Positions 27,097-35,437 of a stretch of DNA of 64,000 nucleotides are shown here, piece after piece. How positions within the stretch are numbered: position 1 is the first letter of the stretch; every line of letters begins with the position of its first letter. The stretch lies in assembly GCA_963825555.1 (NCBI GenBank), contig CAWGTZ010000014.1, positions 19,723 through 83,722 on the forward strand, given 5' to 3'. The notes beneath the pieces are model-generated. The model was given only the letters and a program-made list of their open reading frames with translations. It searched no databases and was not told where the DNA came from. This DNA comes from JAGVSR01 sp963825555. GTDB taxonomy: Bacteria; Pseudomonadota; Alphaproteobacteria; Rhizobiales; Hyphomicrobiaceae. The translations under genes were made by a program, and so were the position numbers.

Positions 27097-27963
27097 ATGG
27101 CAGCTCCAGGCGCCAGCGTATCTTCAGGCGTATCTACAGACGAGCGGGCGGAGATCGTGCGCGCGGCGCGTGACCTTGCCTTTGACGACTATCTGGCGGC
27201 GCTGCTCGCCCCGGCCGGTGCGCGGGAGGACCTGCTGACGCTCGCTGCCTACGCCGGTGAGATTTCGCGTATCCCGCTGCAGGTCAGTGAAGCGGCGCTG
27301 GGTGAGATCCGGCTACAGTGGTGGCGCGATGCGCTCAAGTCCGAGGTGCGGAGTGGTCATCCAGTTGCCGACGCGCTGAATTCCCTCAAAGTGCGTGCTG
27401 GGCTGCCTCTTGATATTCTTCTGGTACCGCTCGAGGCGCGTGCGGCGGAGCTTTATCCGGAACCGTTTCCCGATGATGCCGCTTTTCGCGGCTATCTGGA
27501 GGCTGTGGAAAGGGCTCACCTGAAGCTGCGCGCGCATGTCTTGGGGAGGCTGGCTGATCCTGCTCTAGAGGAGCTGCGGCCGGAGGCTGCACGGGTTCTG
27601 GGGATCACCCGGTACGCTGTGCGGCTGCCCTACCTGCTTGCGAAGGGACGCACGCCCATCGATGTGGCGCGTTTGGGGGCGTCGCGTGCCGAGGCTACGG
27701 ATGTGGTCATGGATGAGAGTGTTTTGCGCCGTTCGGTCACGCTGCTGATCGGTGAGGCCGCCGAGGGGCTTTCCGCCATTCGCCCCAAAATAAGGCATGC
27801 AGGTCGGGCGGCGCGACAAGCGATGCTTCCGCTCGCCCTTGCCGGGCCATATTTGAGGGTACTTCAAGATACTGGGCACGACGTCCTGCGCGACGTCGCC
27901 GAGCCTACGCCGTTGGTGCTGAGTGTGCGGCTCTGGCGTGCGGCGAGATTGGGCTGGTTCTAG
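27097..27963 (+). CDS. Squalene/phytoene synthase-like protein (NDUFAF6 family)
   Basis: 288 residues with the all-helical squalene/phytoene synthase fold, recognisable in EIRLQWWRDAL, YLEAVERAHLKLRAHVLG and LPYLLAKGRTPIDVARLG. The two Asp-rich motifs (DxxxD) required for prenyl-diphosphate chemistry are not seen at their expected places (for example LAAYAGEISRIPL), so it is unlikely to make squalene or phytoene. This matches the non-catalytic branch that includes mitochondrial NDUFAF6, a complex I assembly factor. It starts 12 bases after the Mth938-domain gene, so the two are probably translated from one message. Confidence 0.8.
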   Translation: MAAPGASVSSGVSTDERAEIVRAARDLAFDDYLAALLAPAGAREDLLTLAAYAGEISRIPLQVSEAALGEIRLQWWRDALKSEVRSGHPVADALNSLKVRAGLPLDILLVPLEARAAELYPEPFPDDAAFRGYLEAVERAHLKLRAHVLGRLADPALEELRPEAARVLGITRYAVRLPYLLAKGRTPIDVARLGASRAEATDVVMDESVLRRSVTLLIGEAAEGLSAIRPKIRHAGRAARQAMLPLALAGPYLRVLQDTGHDVLRDVAEPTPLVLSVRLWRAARLGWF

Positions 27964-28009
27964 AGCATCGCGCGGATGGGGTTGGGTGCCGTTGCGAATG
28001 GAGCATGAG

Positions 28010-29998
28010 ATGCGGGGCGTATCACGGCAGAGCGCAGGCATTCGGTTCAGTGCCGTTCTGGCGGCTTTGCTGGCCGGACAGGGCGCGGCCTTTGCCGACC
28101 CGGTCGACGCCGATCAGGTCATCCCCGATCCTGTTGCCGCGGAGGCCGTGGTTCCAGAAGTTCAGCCACCCGCGGCTGAGATCACATGGCGGGTCGCCAA
28201 TCCGTTCCGCTTTTTCAAGGACCCGCGCGATACGGACGTCCACCGTGCAACTTTTCTGGCGCTCGATGGTGACAAGCGCACGTCTCCCGTTCTCGCCGCC
28301 GAGCGTGCGCTTAGCGAGCGCCATCCGGAAGGCTGGGCAGCAACGATGTTCGAGGATGTTTGCTGGAACAGCAGGCGCAATCGCCACGACTGCCAGGCCA
28401 AGGCATCCTACATCAATCCCGATAGCCACGCGGTGGTTCTCACTCTGACGGGCGTAGAGGATCGCACGGTGGATTGCTTGTGGCTGACGGCGCCGCTCGG
28501 CAAGTCGGCCAGCCGTGGCAAGTCGCTGCGCCAGAAATGCAGCGAGGATGCCAGACTCGACATTCCCTACCCGGACGGCGCCCGCGTGACTGTGGAGATC
28601 GGCGGACGGGAGGTGGCCGGCTCCGACGTCAAGGTCACCGACCTGCTGATCGCCGGCATGGGCGACAGCTTCGGATCAGGCGAAGGCAACCCGGACGTGC
28701 CCGTGCGGTTCTCGCCCGAGCGCACCATCACTTACGGTAACGGTACGAAGAATGCCAGTCTGGCGGGTTTGCCGGCGCGCGTTGGGGCCTGGAAGACTAT
28801 CGGTGACAAGGTCTTCAATCGAGAAGGCGCGCGCTGGGTCGATGTCGCCTGCCATCGGTCGCTCTATTCCCACCAGCTGCGCGCGGCCCTGCAGTTGGCC
28901 GTTGAGGATCCCCATCGCGCCGTCACCTTCGTTGGTTTGGCTTGTTCGGGGGCGGAGGTCACGTTTGGCCTGTTCCTGCGCTACAAGGGCAACGAGTGGG
29001 TCCCCAATCCTCCCGATCTGTCTCAGATCTCCGCGCTCGCCGATGCCCAGTGCGGGGAAAAGGAAGCCGATCCCATCGACATGCCGGAAGCTTATCACAT
29101 GCGCGGCGTGATCCCGGAGCTGAAGGGGGGGCTGGTGCTGCGCAAATGCCCCCGTGAAATCGCACGCAAGATCGACCTGCTCTTTGTCTCCATCGGCGGC
29201 AACGATATCGGCTTCGCTCGCCTCGTTGCCAACGCCGTGCTGGCGGATCAGAGCGTCGTGCGACGTCTCGGCGGCTGGTTTGGTCAGGTCCATGGCAACA
29301 TGCAGTCCAAGGCGCTGCTTGATCGTCTCGACGAGCGCTACAAGGCGCTGAACCGTGCGATCCACGGAATCCTGCACGTACCCTGGCCGGAATCCGATCG
29401 CATTGTGCTCACGGCCTATCCGCCCCTGGCGCTTTTGGGCGACGGCCGCCGCTTCTGTCCGGACGGTACGGCTGGCATGGACGTTGCGGCAGATTTCTCG
29501 CTGAGCCAGAGGCGGGCGCGGGAGGGCTCCAACCTTGCCGATCAGCTCCAGCGTGTGATGGCGAAGAGTGCGCGCACGCACGGATGGACTTTTGCCACGC
29601 ATCACCGTAACGAATTTGTGGGACGGGGCATCTGCGCGGGCTTCACCGACAATGCATTTTCCATTGCCGATGATCTGCGTGTCCCGCGGATGATTGATGG
29701 CAAGTGGGAACCGTTCGCGCCAACGGATTACCGCGCCTACGCCTCGCGTCAGCGCTGGTTCCGGACTCCAAACGACGCATTCATGACCGGCAATTTCCAT
29801 GTTGTGGGCACGGTAACGAATACGGCTTTGGCGCTTGAGAGCTTGGCCCGTTTCCAGGTGCTCGTGGCGGCAACCTATTCTGGGGCCTTCCATCCCACGG
29901 CCGAGGGCCATGCGGCGATCGCCGATTCAGTGGCGGAGCGCGCGCGTGCTGTTCTGAGGAAGTACGGCCAGCAGTCCGAGGCCGCCGTGGCACCCTGA
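28010..29998 (+). CDS. Secreted SGNH/GDSL-family hydrolase
   Basis: About 662 residues with a signal peptide (MRGVSRQ...AAFA, cleaved near residue 29). SGNH blocks are clear: GDSFGSGEG (about 217) with the nucleophile Ser, SIGGNDIGF (about 395) with the Asn, and FHPTAEGH (about 627) with the Asp/His region. It is about twice the size of a simple GDSL esterase; the first 190 residues and an insert between blocks are unassigned. Many Cys residues suggest disulfides in the periplasm or outside. Substrate unknown: lipid, polysaccharide ester or capsule acetyl group are possible. The ATG at 28010 has GGAG upstream; 27998 is an alternative. Confidence 0.82.
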   Translation: MRGVSRQSAGIRFSAVLAALLAGQGAAFADPVDADQVIPDPVAAEAVVPEVQPPAAEITWRVANPFRFFKDPRDTDVHRATFLALDGDKRTSPVLAAERALSERHPEGWAATMFEDVCWNSRRNRHDCQAKASYINPDSHAVVLTLTGVEDRTVDCLWLTAPLGKSASRGKSLRQKCSEDARLDIPYPDGARVTVEIGGREVAGSDVKVTDLLIAGMGDSFGSGEGNPDVPVRFSPERTITYGNGTKNASLAGLPARVGAWKTIGDKVFNREGARWVDVACHRSLYSHQLRAALQLAVEDPHRAVTFVGLACSGAEVTFGLFLRYKGNEWVPNPPDLSQISALADAQCGEKEADPIDMPEAYHMRGVIPELKGGLVLRKCPREIARKIDLLFVSIGGNDIGFARLVANAVLADQSVVRRLGGWFGQVHGNMQSKALLDRLDERYKALNRAIHGILHVPWPESDRIVLTAYPPLALLGDGRRFCPDGTAGMDVAADFSLSQRRAREGSNLADQLQRVMAKSARTHGWTFATHHRNEFVGRGICAGFTDNAFSIADDLRVPRMIDGKWEPFAPTDYRAYASRQRWFRTPNDAFMTGNFHVVGTVTNTALALESLARFQVLVAATYSGAFHPTAEGHAAIADSVAERARAVLRKYGQQSEAAVAP

Positions 29999-30028
29999 GC
30001 CCTGTGGCCGGCTGGTAGGCCCGCGCTG

Positions 30029-30514
30029 TCAGTGAGCGTCGCCTCCTCCGCTGGCGCGATGGCGATCCAGCCATTTGACGATCTGGGCGTTCACGCGATG
30101 AGTTTCAGCCTCGATCGTTCGGTACTGACGGATCAGTTCGTGCCCGAACGGCGTAAGCCGCGCCGGCCCACCACCATGACCATGTTCGGGCGTGGCTACC
30201 GCCACCTCGTCGAAGGCCTTGTTGATTTGCGACATGAAAAGCCATGCCCGCCGATAGGAGATGCCCATCTTCTCGGCTGCGCGCGACAGTGAGCCTTCCT
30301 GGTCGATCAATTCCAGAAGCGCCACCTTGCCTGGTCCGAGCCGCGCGCCGCCGGGAAAGTCGATTTGCACTTTGAGCTTGGAACCGTCTTTTTCGGTACG
30401 CTTGTCCGCTGGTTTTTGCTCCGCCCTGCCGGCGGTCGCCTCGGAGCGGGAGCGCCGACCCGATCCGCGCTGGGCGCCGGTAAGGGGGATCTCGAACGGC
30501 GTAGGTTCGGTCAT
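30029..30514 (-). CDS. ModE-type winged-helix transcriptional regulator
   Basis: 161 residues. A polar, basic N-terminal extension of about 50 residues precedes a ModE-like DNA-binding domain, with GPGKVALLELIDQEGSLS and SRAAEKMGISYRRAWLFMSQ (LysR-like HTH). The molybdate-binding MOP domains of full ModE are absent, so it belongs to the short, single-domain branch. The segment PEHGHGGGPARLTPFG near the end is typical of these short forms. No mod transport genes lie nearby. The target is unknown. Confidence 0.8.
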   Translation of the reverse strand: MTEPTPFEIPLTGAQRGSGRRSRSEATAGRAEQKPADKRTEKDGSKLKVQIDFPGGARLGPGKVALLELIDQEGSLSRAAEKMGISYRRAWLFMSQINKAFDEVAVATPEHGHGGGPARLTPFGHELIRQYRTIEAETHRVNAQIVKWLDRHRASGGGDAH

Positions 30515-30558
30515 GCGGGCTCCTCTCTATTCATTGTTCGAGGTCTTTGGACAGGAGG

Positions 30559-32373
30559 CTAGCACGAATGGACGCGATTGAAAGCGGGGCCATCTAAGAG
30601 AACAGCACGCGCGCTCTCGTATCCGGCGCGGCGCAGTTCGCCATGGCGGTTCCAGTCGAGATAGCTGATCCCGTCTGGCAGCACAGGCACGATCAAGGTG
30701 TCATCGGATCTTAGCTGGCGCTGGAAATCCTGCCGTCCTGCCATGAGGCTGCGCATGAGCACACTGACGACGTTTGGCGCATCGGGCAGCTTCCGGCGGG
30801 CAAGTGGATTGAGCCCTGCCCTGATGAGTGCCCCGCGGGACGGCAGCGACCCATAGTCCACATCGAAGCGTTTCATTTCGGGCAGGCTGCAGCTGACGAC
30901 GATATTGGGGCCGCCCTTTAAAGCGTGCATGGTTGAAACGGGCACGTTGTCGAGCAGGCAGCCGTCCACCAGCATCTCGCCGTCTTCGGTGTAGATCGGT
31001 GGCAGCATGACGGGGATTGCGGACGAGGCGCGGATCGCTGTGAAAAGGTCGCCCTGCCGATGCACGTGGAGTGTGTTGCGCGAGAGATTGCTCGAGACAG
31101 CAAAAAAGGGGATCCACAGATCCTCGATGTCGAGCCCGCCGAAAAAAGCTGCAAGCTGGCGGTCGAAGTTGATGTGGTCGAGAAGACTGTAGCGCGGGAT
31201 CGTGTAGCGGCCCATTGCGCGTCTTGCGACGAACATGTCGTGTATGGCCCGGTCCATCTCGTCCGGGCTCGTTCCGAGAATGAAGCCGGCGACCATCGCG
31301 CTGCCCGCCGATGTTCCCCCCATGATGTCGAAAGTCAGACCTTTCTCGCTGAGTGCCTCGTAGGCACCAACGTGGGTCGCGCACAGAGCCCCGCCACCGC
31401 ACGCGACGAGCCCCAAAGCCGTACCACGCAGGAAGCGTACCAGCCGTGCGATGTCACCCGCGCTGTCCTCTGCCACGTGATGGTGCATGGCGAGCGTACG
31501 CGGTTCCAGCCAGCGGTTCGTGCCCGTGATCCGGCGCCGCACTGGATGAAGAAGTACGAGCCGGTGCATCTCAGGAGGCAGGAAGCGCCGCGCGATCTCT
31601 TCAAGTGGGCCGAGCTCCGCGTCGGCGTCGAACGGGGCGACAGCGATCACCTGATCGGCATGGCGTATCGCGGTTTCGTTCCAGTCCCGATCCTCATCGG
31701 CAGCAACGAGCAGGAGCACGTCGCATTGCGATTCCATTTCTGTAAGGCGGGCAGTGGCGCGCGACTGGTCGATACCCCGGCTGCCGGAGGGCTCTTTGTC
31801 CAGGCCGGCATCGGCCGCGGTTTGGAGCACGCGGACGCAGCATACCGACGTGAGGGCGTCGGCAAGGCGTGCAATGAATGCACGCGACAAGGTCGTACGG
31901 CCGGATGGAATGACGGCGATGGTTCGCGGCACGAGCGGATGATGCACTGGCCGAGCGATGGCTGTGGTTTCACCCAGACGTCGGGCGAGGGCCTCCGCCA
32001 GGGCTGGCCAGACGGCTGGGTGCCGAGAGGCCAGTTCATCGAAGGACCCGCGGTTGAGTTCGAGCACGAGGCTATCGCGCTGGGCGGTCACGGTCGCGGT
32101 ACGCGGTGCGCCGGTCAAAAACCCGATCTCGCCGATGGGCTGGCCCGGACCGATTTCGCAGACGACTGTATCGTGACCAGCGCGAGTAACGGCGAAACGT
32201 CCGGCGATGACGAGATAGAGGGAGGTTTCACGCTCGCCTTCCGTGACGAGGGGGACGCCGCGCTCGACGGCGAGGGACCGGCAGGTGGCGGCGATCGCTG
32301 CTTTGTCCGCCTCTGACAGGCCGGCGAAAAGGGCGATGTCGGTCAGACTGGGGGCGTATGCACGGTCTGGCAT
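30559..32373 (-). CDS. Cyclic nucleotide-binding domain and patatin-like phospholipase
   Basis: 604 residues. An N-terminal cyclic-nucleotide-binding fold (about 10-130) includes PIGEIGFLTGAPRTATV, the phosphate-binding cassette type sequence. After a middle domain the patatin domain (about 315-500) shows the oxyanion motif ACGGGALCATHVGAYEAL, the nucleophile elbow GGTSAGS and DGCLLDNVPV, whose Asp completes the Ser-Asp dyad. The layout is that of neuropathy-target-esterase-like proteins (RssA/NTE), which hydrolyse lysophospholipids. The ATG at 32373 (MPDRAYAP) is preferred over a TTG at 32433. Regulation by a nucleotide or fatty ligand is inferred. Confidence 0.85.
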   Translation of the reverse strand: MPDRAYAPSLTDIALFAGLSEADKAAIAATCRSLAVERGVPLVTEGERETSLYLVIAGRFAVTRAGHDTVVCEIGPGQPIGEIGFLTGAPRTATVTAQRDSLVLELNRGSFDELASRHPAVWPALAEALARRLGETTAIARPVHHPLVPRTIAVIPSGRTTLSRAFIARLADALTSVCCVRVLQTAADAGLDKEPSGSRGIDQSRATARLTEMESQCDVLLLVAADEDRDWNETAIRHADQVIAVAPFDADAELGPLEEIARRFLPPEMHRLVLLHPVRRRITGTNRWLEPRTLAMHHHVAEDSAGDIARLVRFLRGTALGLVACGGGALCATHVGAYEALSEKGLTFDIMGGTSAGSAMVAGFILGTSPDEMDRAIHDMFVARRAMGRYTIPRYSLLDHINFDRQLAAFFGGLDIEDLWIPFFAVSSNLSRNTLHVHRQGDLFTAIRASSAIPVMLPPIYTEDGEMLVDGCLLDNVPVSTMHALKGGPNIVVSCSLPEMKRFDVDYGSLPSRGALIRAGLNPLARRKLPDAPNVVSVLMRSLMAGRQDFQRQLRSDDTLIVPVLPDGISYLDWNRHGELRRAGYESARAVLLDGPAFNRVHSC

Positions 32374-32476
32374 CTGCACGGGTCCTGCAAGGGACCCCAG
32401 TATATCCCAGTTGCACGCCGGCCCTATTGCCAAAGCTGCAATGGATGAATGGTCAAAGGCCGCGAGCCTGCGAGCC

Positions 32477-32572
32477 TCAGCGCGCGATCCGGTTCATGCC
32501 CCATAAGAGACCACCAAGCGCGGGGAGAAACACGGCCAGATAACCCAGGATGAGAAGAATGCTGTACGACAT
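32477..32572 (-). CDS. Possible small membrane protein (31 residues)
   Basis: A short frame beginning MSYSILLILGYLAVFLP and ending GLLWGMNRIAR. It forms one hydrophobic helix with a basic C-terminal tail, like many single-pass small proteins. No clear ribosome-binding site is seen before the ATG at 32572. It could be chance; the even hydrophobic profile and position in a gap between two genes are the only support. Confidence 0.3.
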   Translation of the reverse strand: MSYSILLILGYLAVFLPALGGLLWGMNRIAR

Positions 32573-32630
32573 GGTATGGAAACGAAGGGGGCTGGGCGAC
32601 GGATCACGCCTGCGCCCAAAAAGGCCCAGT

Positions 32631-33080
32631 TCAGGCTGCGGCCTGAGCTGCCCCTGCGAGCCTTGCGCCCTCGTCCTTGAGAGCAGCGATAACGTCGCGT
32701 GCGATCTTGTTCGGGCTGAAGCCCACGCTGGTGTTGAGGCGCATGGACGCCGCCGACTTAACAATATACAGCGCGGCTGCGGCTCCGTGTTGGGCGATCA
32801 GGTTCTGCAACGAACGGGCACGGCAGACGTCGATCAAGCTGCGCAGGCGAACAAGCGCTGCAATCTTGCGCTCGCGATCACGGCCGCAACGTTGCCAGAA
32901 GTACTGCTCGACGCGGCGGAAGTCATCTTCGCTCCACTCCGCAGCGCGGGCGAGTGCGACAGCCTCGTCGGCGAAAACTTTGAGAGCGGTGGCGAGTTCG
33001 CGCACAGCAACAAACGGAACGTCGGTCGGATCGATCACGCCGAAGGCGGTCCCACCGGAAATGGTCTGTTGAGAAGACAT
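32631..33080 (-). CDS. Hypothetical helical protein
   Basis: 149 residues, almost wholly alpha-helical and Ala-rich, with no signal peptide or membrane segment. Starts MSSQQTISGGTAFGV, with GGAG nine bases upstream supporting the ATG at 33080. The helical Ala-rich character is vaguely phasin-like, but I see no specific motif, so no function is given. A three-gene group on the minus strand (cold-shock-like gene, this gene, possible small protein) may be co-transcribed. Confidence 0.6.
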   Translation of the reverse strand: MSSQQTISGGTAFGVIDPTDVPFVAVRELATALKVFADEAVALARAAEWSEDDFRRVEQYFWQRCGRDRERKIAALVRLRSLIDVCRARSLQNLIAQHGAAAALYIVKSAASMRLNTSVGFSPNKIARDVIAALKDEGARLAGAAQAAA

Positions 33081-33119
33081 GTTCGTTTTCTCCAACGGTC
33101 GCTCTCTTACACTCATTCC

Positions 33120-33335
33120 TCAGCGCAAGCGCCCAAAGGCTGTCCAAGGGGAACCGCTCAGCAGAAAGATATCGCGCGGCTGTCGCGATTCGACAAGGAA
33201 ATCGACTTCCATACCCACAAGCTTTCCCCCGAGATTTCTCACCGAGCCATGCTTGAAGCGAAATTTCCGGCCGTCTTCGGCGCGAATAATTCCCTGTCCG
33301 AGGTTCTCGCTGAACTTCACGATGTGACCATTCAT
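33120..33335 (-). CDS. Small cold-shock-like (OB-fold) protein
   Basis: 71 residues starting MNGHIVKFSENLGQGIIRAE. The pattern G-x-I-V-K-F-x(5)-G-x-G-I-I followed by FRFKHGSVRN recalls the cold-shock domain (G-x-V-K-W-F-x(5)-G-F-G-F-I ... VFVH), with the aromatic RNA-binding residues largely replaced. It may be a divergent CSD that binds RNA weakly or not at all. GGAG lies eight bases before the ATG at 33335; a longer reading to 33521 is not supported. Upstream of the helical hypothetical gene on the same strand. Confidence 0.6.
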   Translation of the reverse strand: MNGHIVKFSENLGQGIIRAEDGRKFRFKHGSVRNLGGKLVGMEVDFLVESRQPRDIFLLSGSPWTAFGRLR

Positions 33336-33497
33336 GATAAGCGCTCCATCAAAGCCGCACCCGGATAGGTGCTTGGGGTTTCGATGCAGCGACAGTGCGC
33401 TATCGGGGCACGACGTGCTGTTCCGCGAGAAACAAACCGTGCTTTTTTCTAGGGCAAATAGAAGGCGGATGCTGTGACCCGATCGCCGCTGCGACAG

Positions 33498-33534
33498 AAA
33501 AAACCGCGGCCATTTTCGCAAAAGCCGCGGTTTT
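33498..33534 (-). terminator. Rho-independent terminator after the HlyD-like gene
   Basis: On the minus strand an 11-base stem (33524-33534 with 33500-33510) closes a 13-base loop and runs into six T residues (33498-33503). It lies about 57 bases beyond the stop of the HlyD-like adaptor and should end the ABC ATPase/adaptor transcript. Confidence 0.85.
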
Positions 33535-33590
33535 AGGCGCCTTTGGCGCTTTTCAATTAAGGTAACTCTGACTTCAAATTCTGTTTCCGA

Positions 33591-34619
33591 CTATTTCCGG
33601 AAGAAGGCGTCGACGCGCATGCCGGGCAGAAGGGGCGTGTCGGCATCCATGTCGATCGTCACCTCACGCACTTCCACGTCGTTGGCGCGGCGCGGTCCGC
33701 GCGGCCCGATGCGGGGCTGGGCAAGCGTCGGAGCGAGGCTCGTCACCGAGCCCTCGAATTCCTGCCCCGGGAAGCTCAGTGAGCGCACAAAAACTTTCTG
33801 GCTGACAGAAATCTTGGAGATGTCGACTTCGTCCACTTCGGCCTTCACACGCACGCTTGTCATGTCGCCCATGATGATGAGCGGCGTTTCCGGACTTGGC
33901 GCAACAATCTCACCGGCCTTCGCATTGACCTGCAGAATGGTGCCGGCTGCCGGCGCCCGAATGCGCGTCTTGTCGAGCAGCGCCTCGGCCATACGCACTT
34001 CGGTTCGCGCCGCGCTTACCGCTGATTCAGCGCTGCTGGGGGCGGGAAGGTTGGCCTTGGACTGGGCCTTCACGAAGGCGAGGCGCTCGCGTTCGAGACG
34101 CTCGTTGGCCTGGGCCAGGCGCTTGCGGGCATCGGCGACATTCTGATCCGATCCACCCGACGACGAGCGCTTGGCCGCCAGTGCATAGTCCAATTCGATG
34201 CGAGCGCCCGTCACGGCGCGCTCGGCCGAGTAGATGGCGTCCTCGGCTTTGCGAACATCCTCGCGGCCTGACGCAAACTGCTTCTCGCGTTCCTCGCGCA
34301 GCGCTTCGGCCTGCGTCTCGGCGGATGTCAGACGCGCGCGGGCCTCCGCATCGTCGAGTTCGACGAGAAGTTCGCCCTCTTCGACTTGGTCGTCCACCTT
34401 CACGTGGACCTTGGTGACGCGGCCCAACAGGCCCGTTCCGATGCGCAGTTCGCCGGATTTCGGCTCGACGCGGCCGGGGGCGGCCGCGACCCAGGCGACT
34501 TCGACCTGCGCTCCGGAGGGTGCGGGCTCTGCGTCCGCATCGGAGAATTCCTTGTATCCGAGATAGGCACCAACAGCGGCAATGCCGACCAGTGCTATCA
34601 GTCCGAGATTGTTCTGCAT
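33591..34619 (-). CDS. HlyD/DevB-type periplasmic adaptor protein
   Basis: 342 residues. N-terminal membrane anchor (LGLIALVGIAAVGAYLGY), then a lipoyl/barrel-sandwich half (GLLGRVTKVHVKVDDQVEEG), a long alpha-helical hairpin (about 100-220), and the second lipoyl half (IRAPAAGTILQVNAKAGEIV) followed by a beta-barrel. This is a membrane-fusion adaptor linking an inner-membrane ABC exporter to an outer-membrane channel, DevB/MacA-like. It lies 68 bases downstream of an ATPase gene on the same strand. No permease is found near. Confidence 0.85.
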   Translation of the reverse strand: MQNNLGLIALVGIAAVGAYLGYKEFSDADAEPAPSGAQVEVAWVAAAPGRVEPKSGELRIGTGLLGRVTKVHVKVDDQVEEGELLVELDDAEARARLTSAETQAEALREEREKQFASGREDVRKAEDAIYSAERAVTGARIELDYALAAKRSSSGGSDQNVADARKRLAQANERLERERLAFVKAQSKANLPAPSSAESAVSAARTEVRMAEALLDKTRIRAPAAGTILQVNAKAGEIVAPSPETPLIIMGDMTSVRVKAEVDEVDISKISVSQKVFVRSLSFPGQEFEGSVTSLAPTLAQPRIGPRGPRRANDVEVREVTIDMDADTPLLPGMRVDAFFRK

Positions 34620-34687
34620 GGCTCTCGGTCGATCCCTTCTGTTCCTAGAGTTGGTTCTTCAAAAAAGCTGTCAATTCGGAAGGCCAG

Positions 34688-35437
34688 TCAGGCGGCCGCT
34701 TCGCTGCCGGAATGCCCGCCCGGAACCTTGCCGTTGGGCCGTTCGTCCGCGACGATCCGGCCATCCTCGATGCGGATGATGCGGTCCGCATATCCAAGCG
34801 TGCGGTGATCGTGAGTCACGGCCAGCACGGCGCGGCTCGGATCCTGCGCAACGCGCGCGAGCAGTTCCATCACCGCCTTGCCGTTCTCGCTGTCGAGCGC
34901 CGCGGTTGGTTCGTCGGCAAGTACGACGGCGGGGTTGCCGGCGAGCGAGCGGGCAATGGCAACGCGCTGCTTCTCGCCGCCGGAGAGCTTGGAGGGGAAC
35001 GTGTCGATGCGGTGGCTGAGACCGACGGAGATCAGCGCTTCGCGTGCGGCCTTCATCGGATCTGCCAGGCGCGCTCCGCGGACATCGAGCGCCATCAGCA
35101 CGTTCTCGTGCGCCGTCAGTGTGGGGAACAGGTTGTACCCTTGGAAGACGAAGCCGATGTTGCGGCGGCGCAGATCGGCAAGGCCTTCGGCCGATTGTCC
35201 GACCGCTTCCTCACCGTTGATGGTGAGCTGGCCGTCGGTCGCTGTCAGGATGCAGCCCAGGATCGAGAGAAACGTCGTCTTTCCTGAGCCCGAGGGTCCC
35301 ATGAGCAGCGTCAGTTCGCCTGGATGAAGGTTGAGGTCGACGCCCTTCAGAATGTGCAGGTCGCCTGCGCCGGTCTGGATCGTCTTGGTGATTGAGCGCG
35401 CTTGGACGATGGTGGGGCGCGTTGAGGCGGTCGTCAT
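34688..35437 (-). CDS. ABC transporter ATP-binding protein (DevA/MacB/LolD-like)
   Basis: 249 residues. Walker A GPSGSGKTTFLSIL, Q-loop in VFQGYNLFPTL, signature LSGGEKQRVAIARSL, Walker B VVLADEPTAALD, switch VTHDHR. The length and motifs are those of ATPases of the MacB/LolD/DevA group, which pair with an FtsX-type permease. The ATG at 35437 has GGGAGA seven bases upstream. The adaptor gene follows on the same strand, but the expected permease (DevC) is missing from the locus, so it must be supplied from elsewhere. Confidence 0.87.
   Translation of the reverse strand: MTTASTRPTIVQARSITKTIQTGAGDLHILKGVDLNLHPGELTLLMGPSGSGKTTFLSILGCILTATDGQLTINGEEAVGQSAEGLADLRRRNIGFVFQGYNLFPTLTAHENVLMALDVRGARLADPMKAAREALISVGLSHRIDTFPSKLSGGEKQRVAIARSLAGNPAVVLADEPTAALDSENGKAVMELLARVAQDPSRAVLAVTHDHRTLGYADRIIRIEDGRIVADERPNGKVPGGHSGSEAAA

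Noticed and set aside
28676..29911. Minus-strand frame of 411 codons opposite the SGNH hydrolase
   Set aside because: Shadow of the SGNH gene; no domain or start signal.
31060..32316. Plus-strand frame of 418 codons opposite the patatin gene
   Set aside because: The minus-strand patatin frame carries all catalytic motifs; the plus frame has no similarity.
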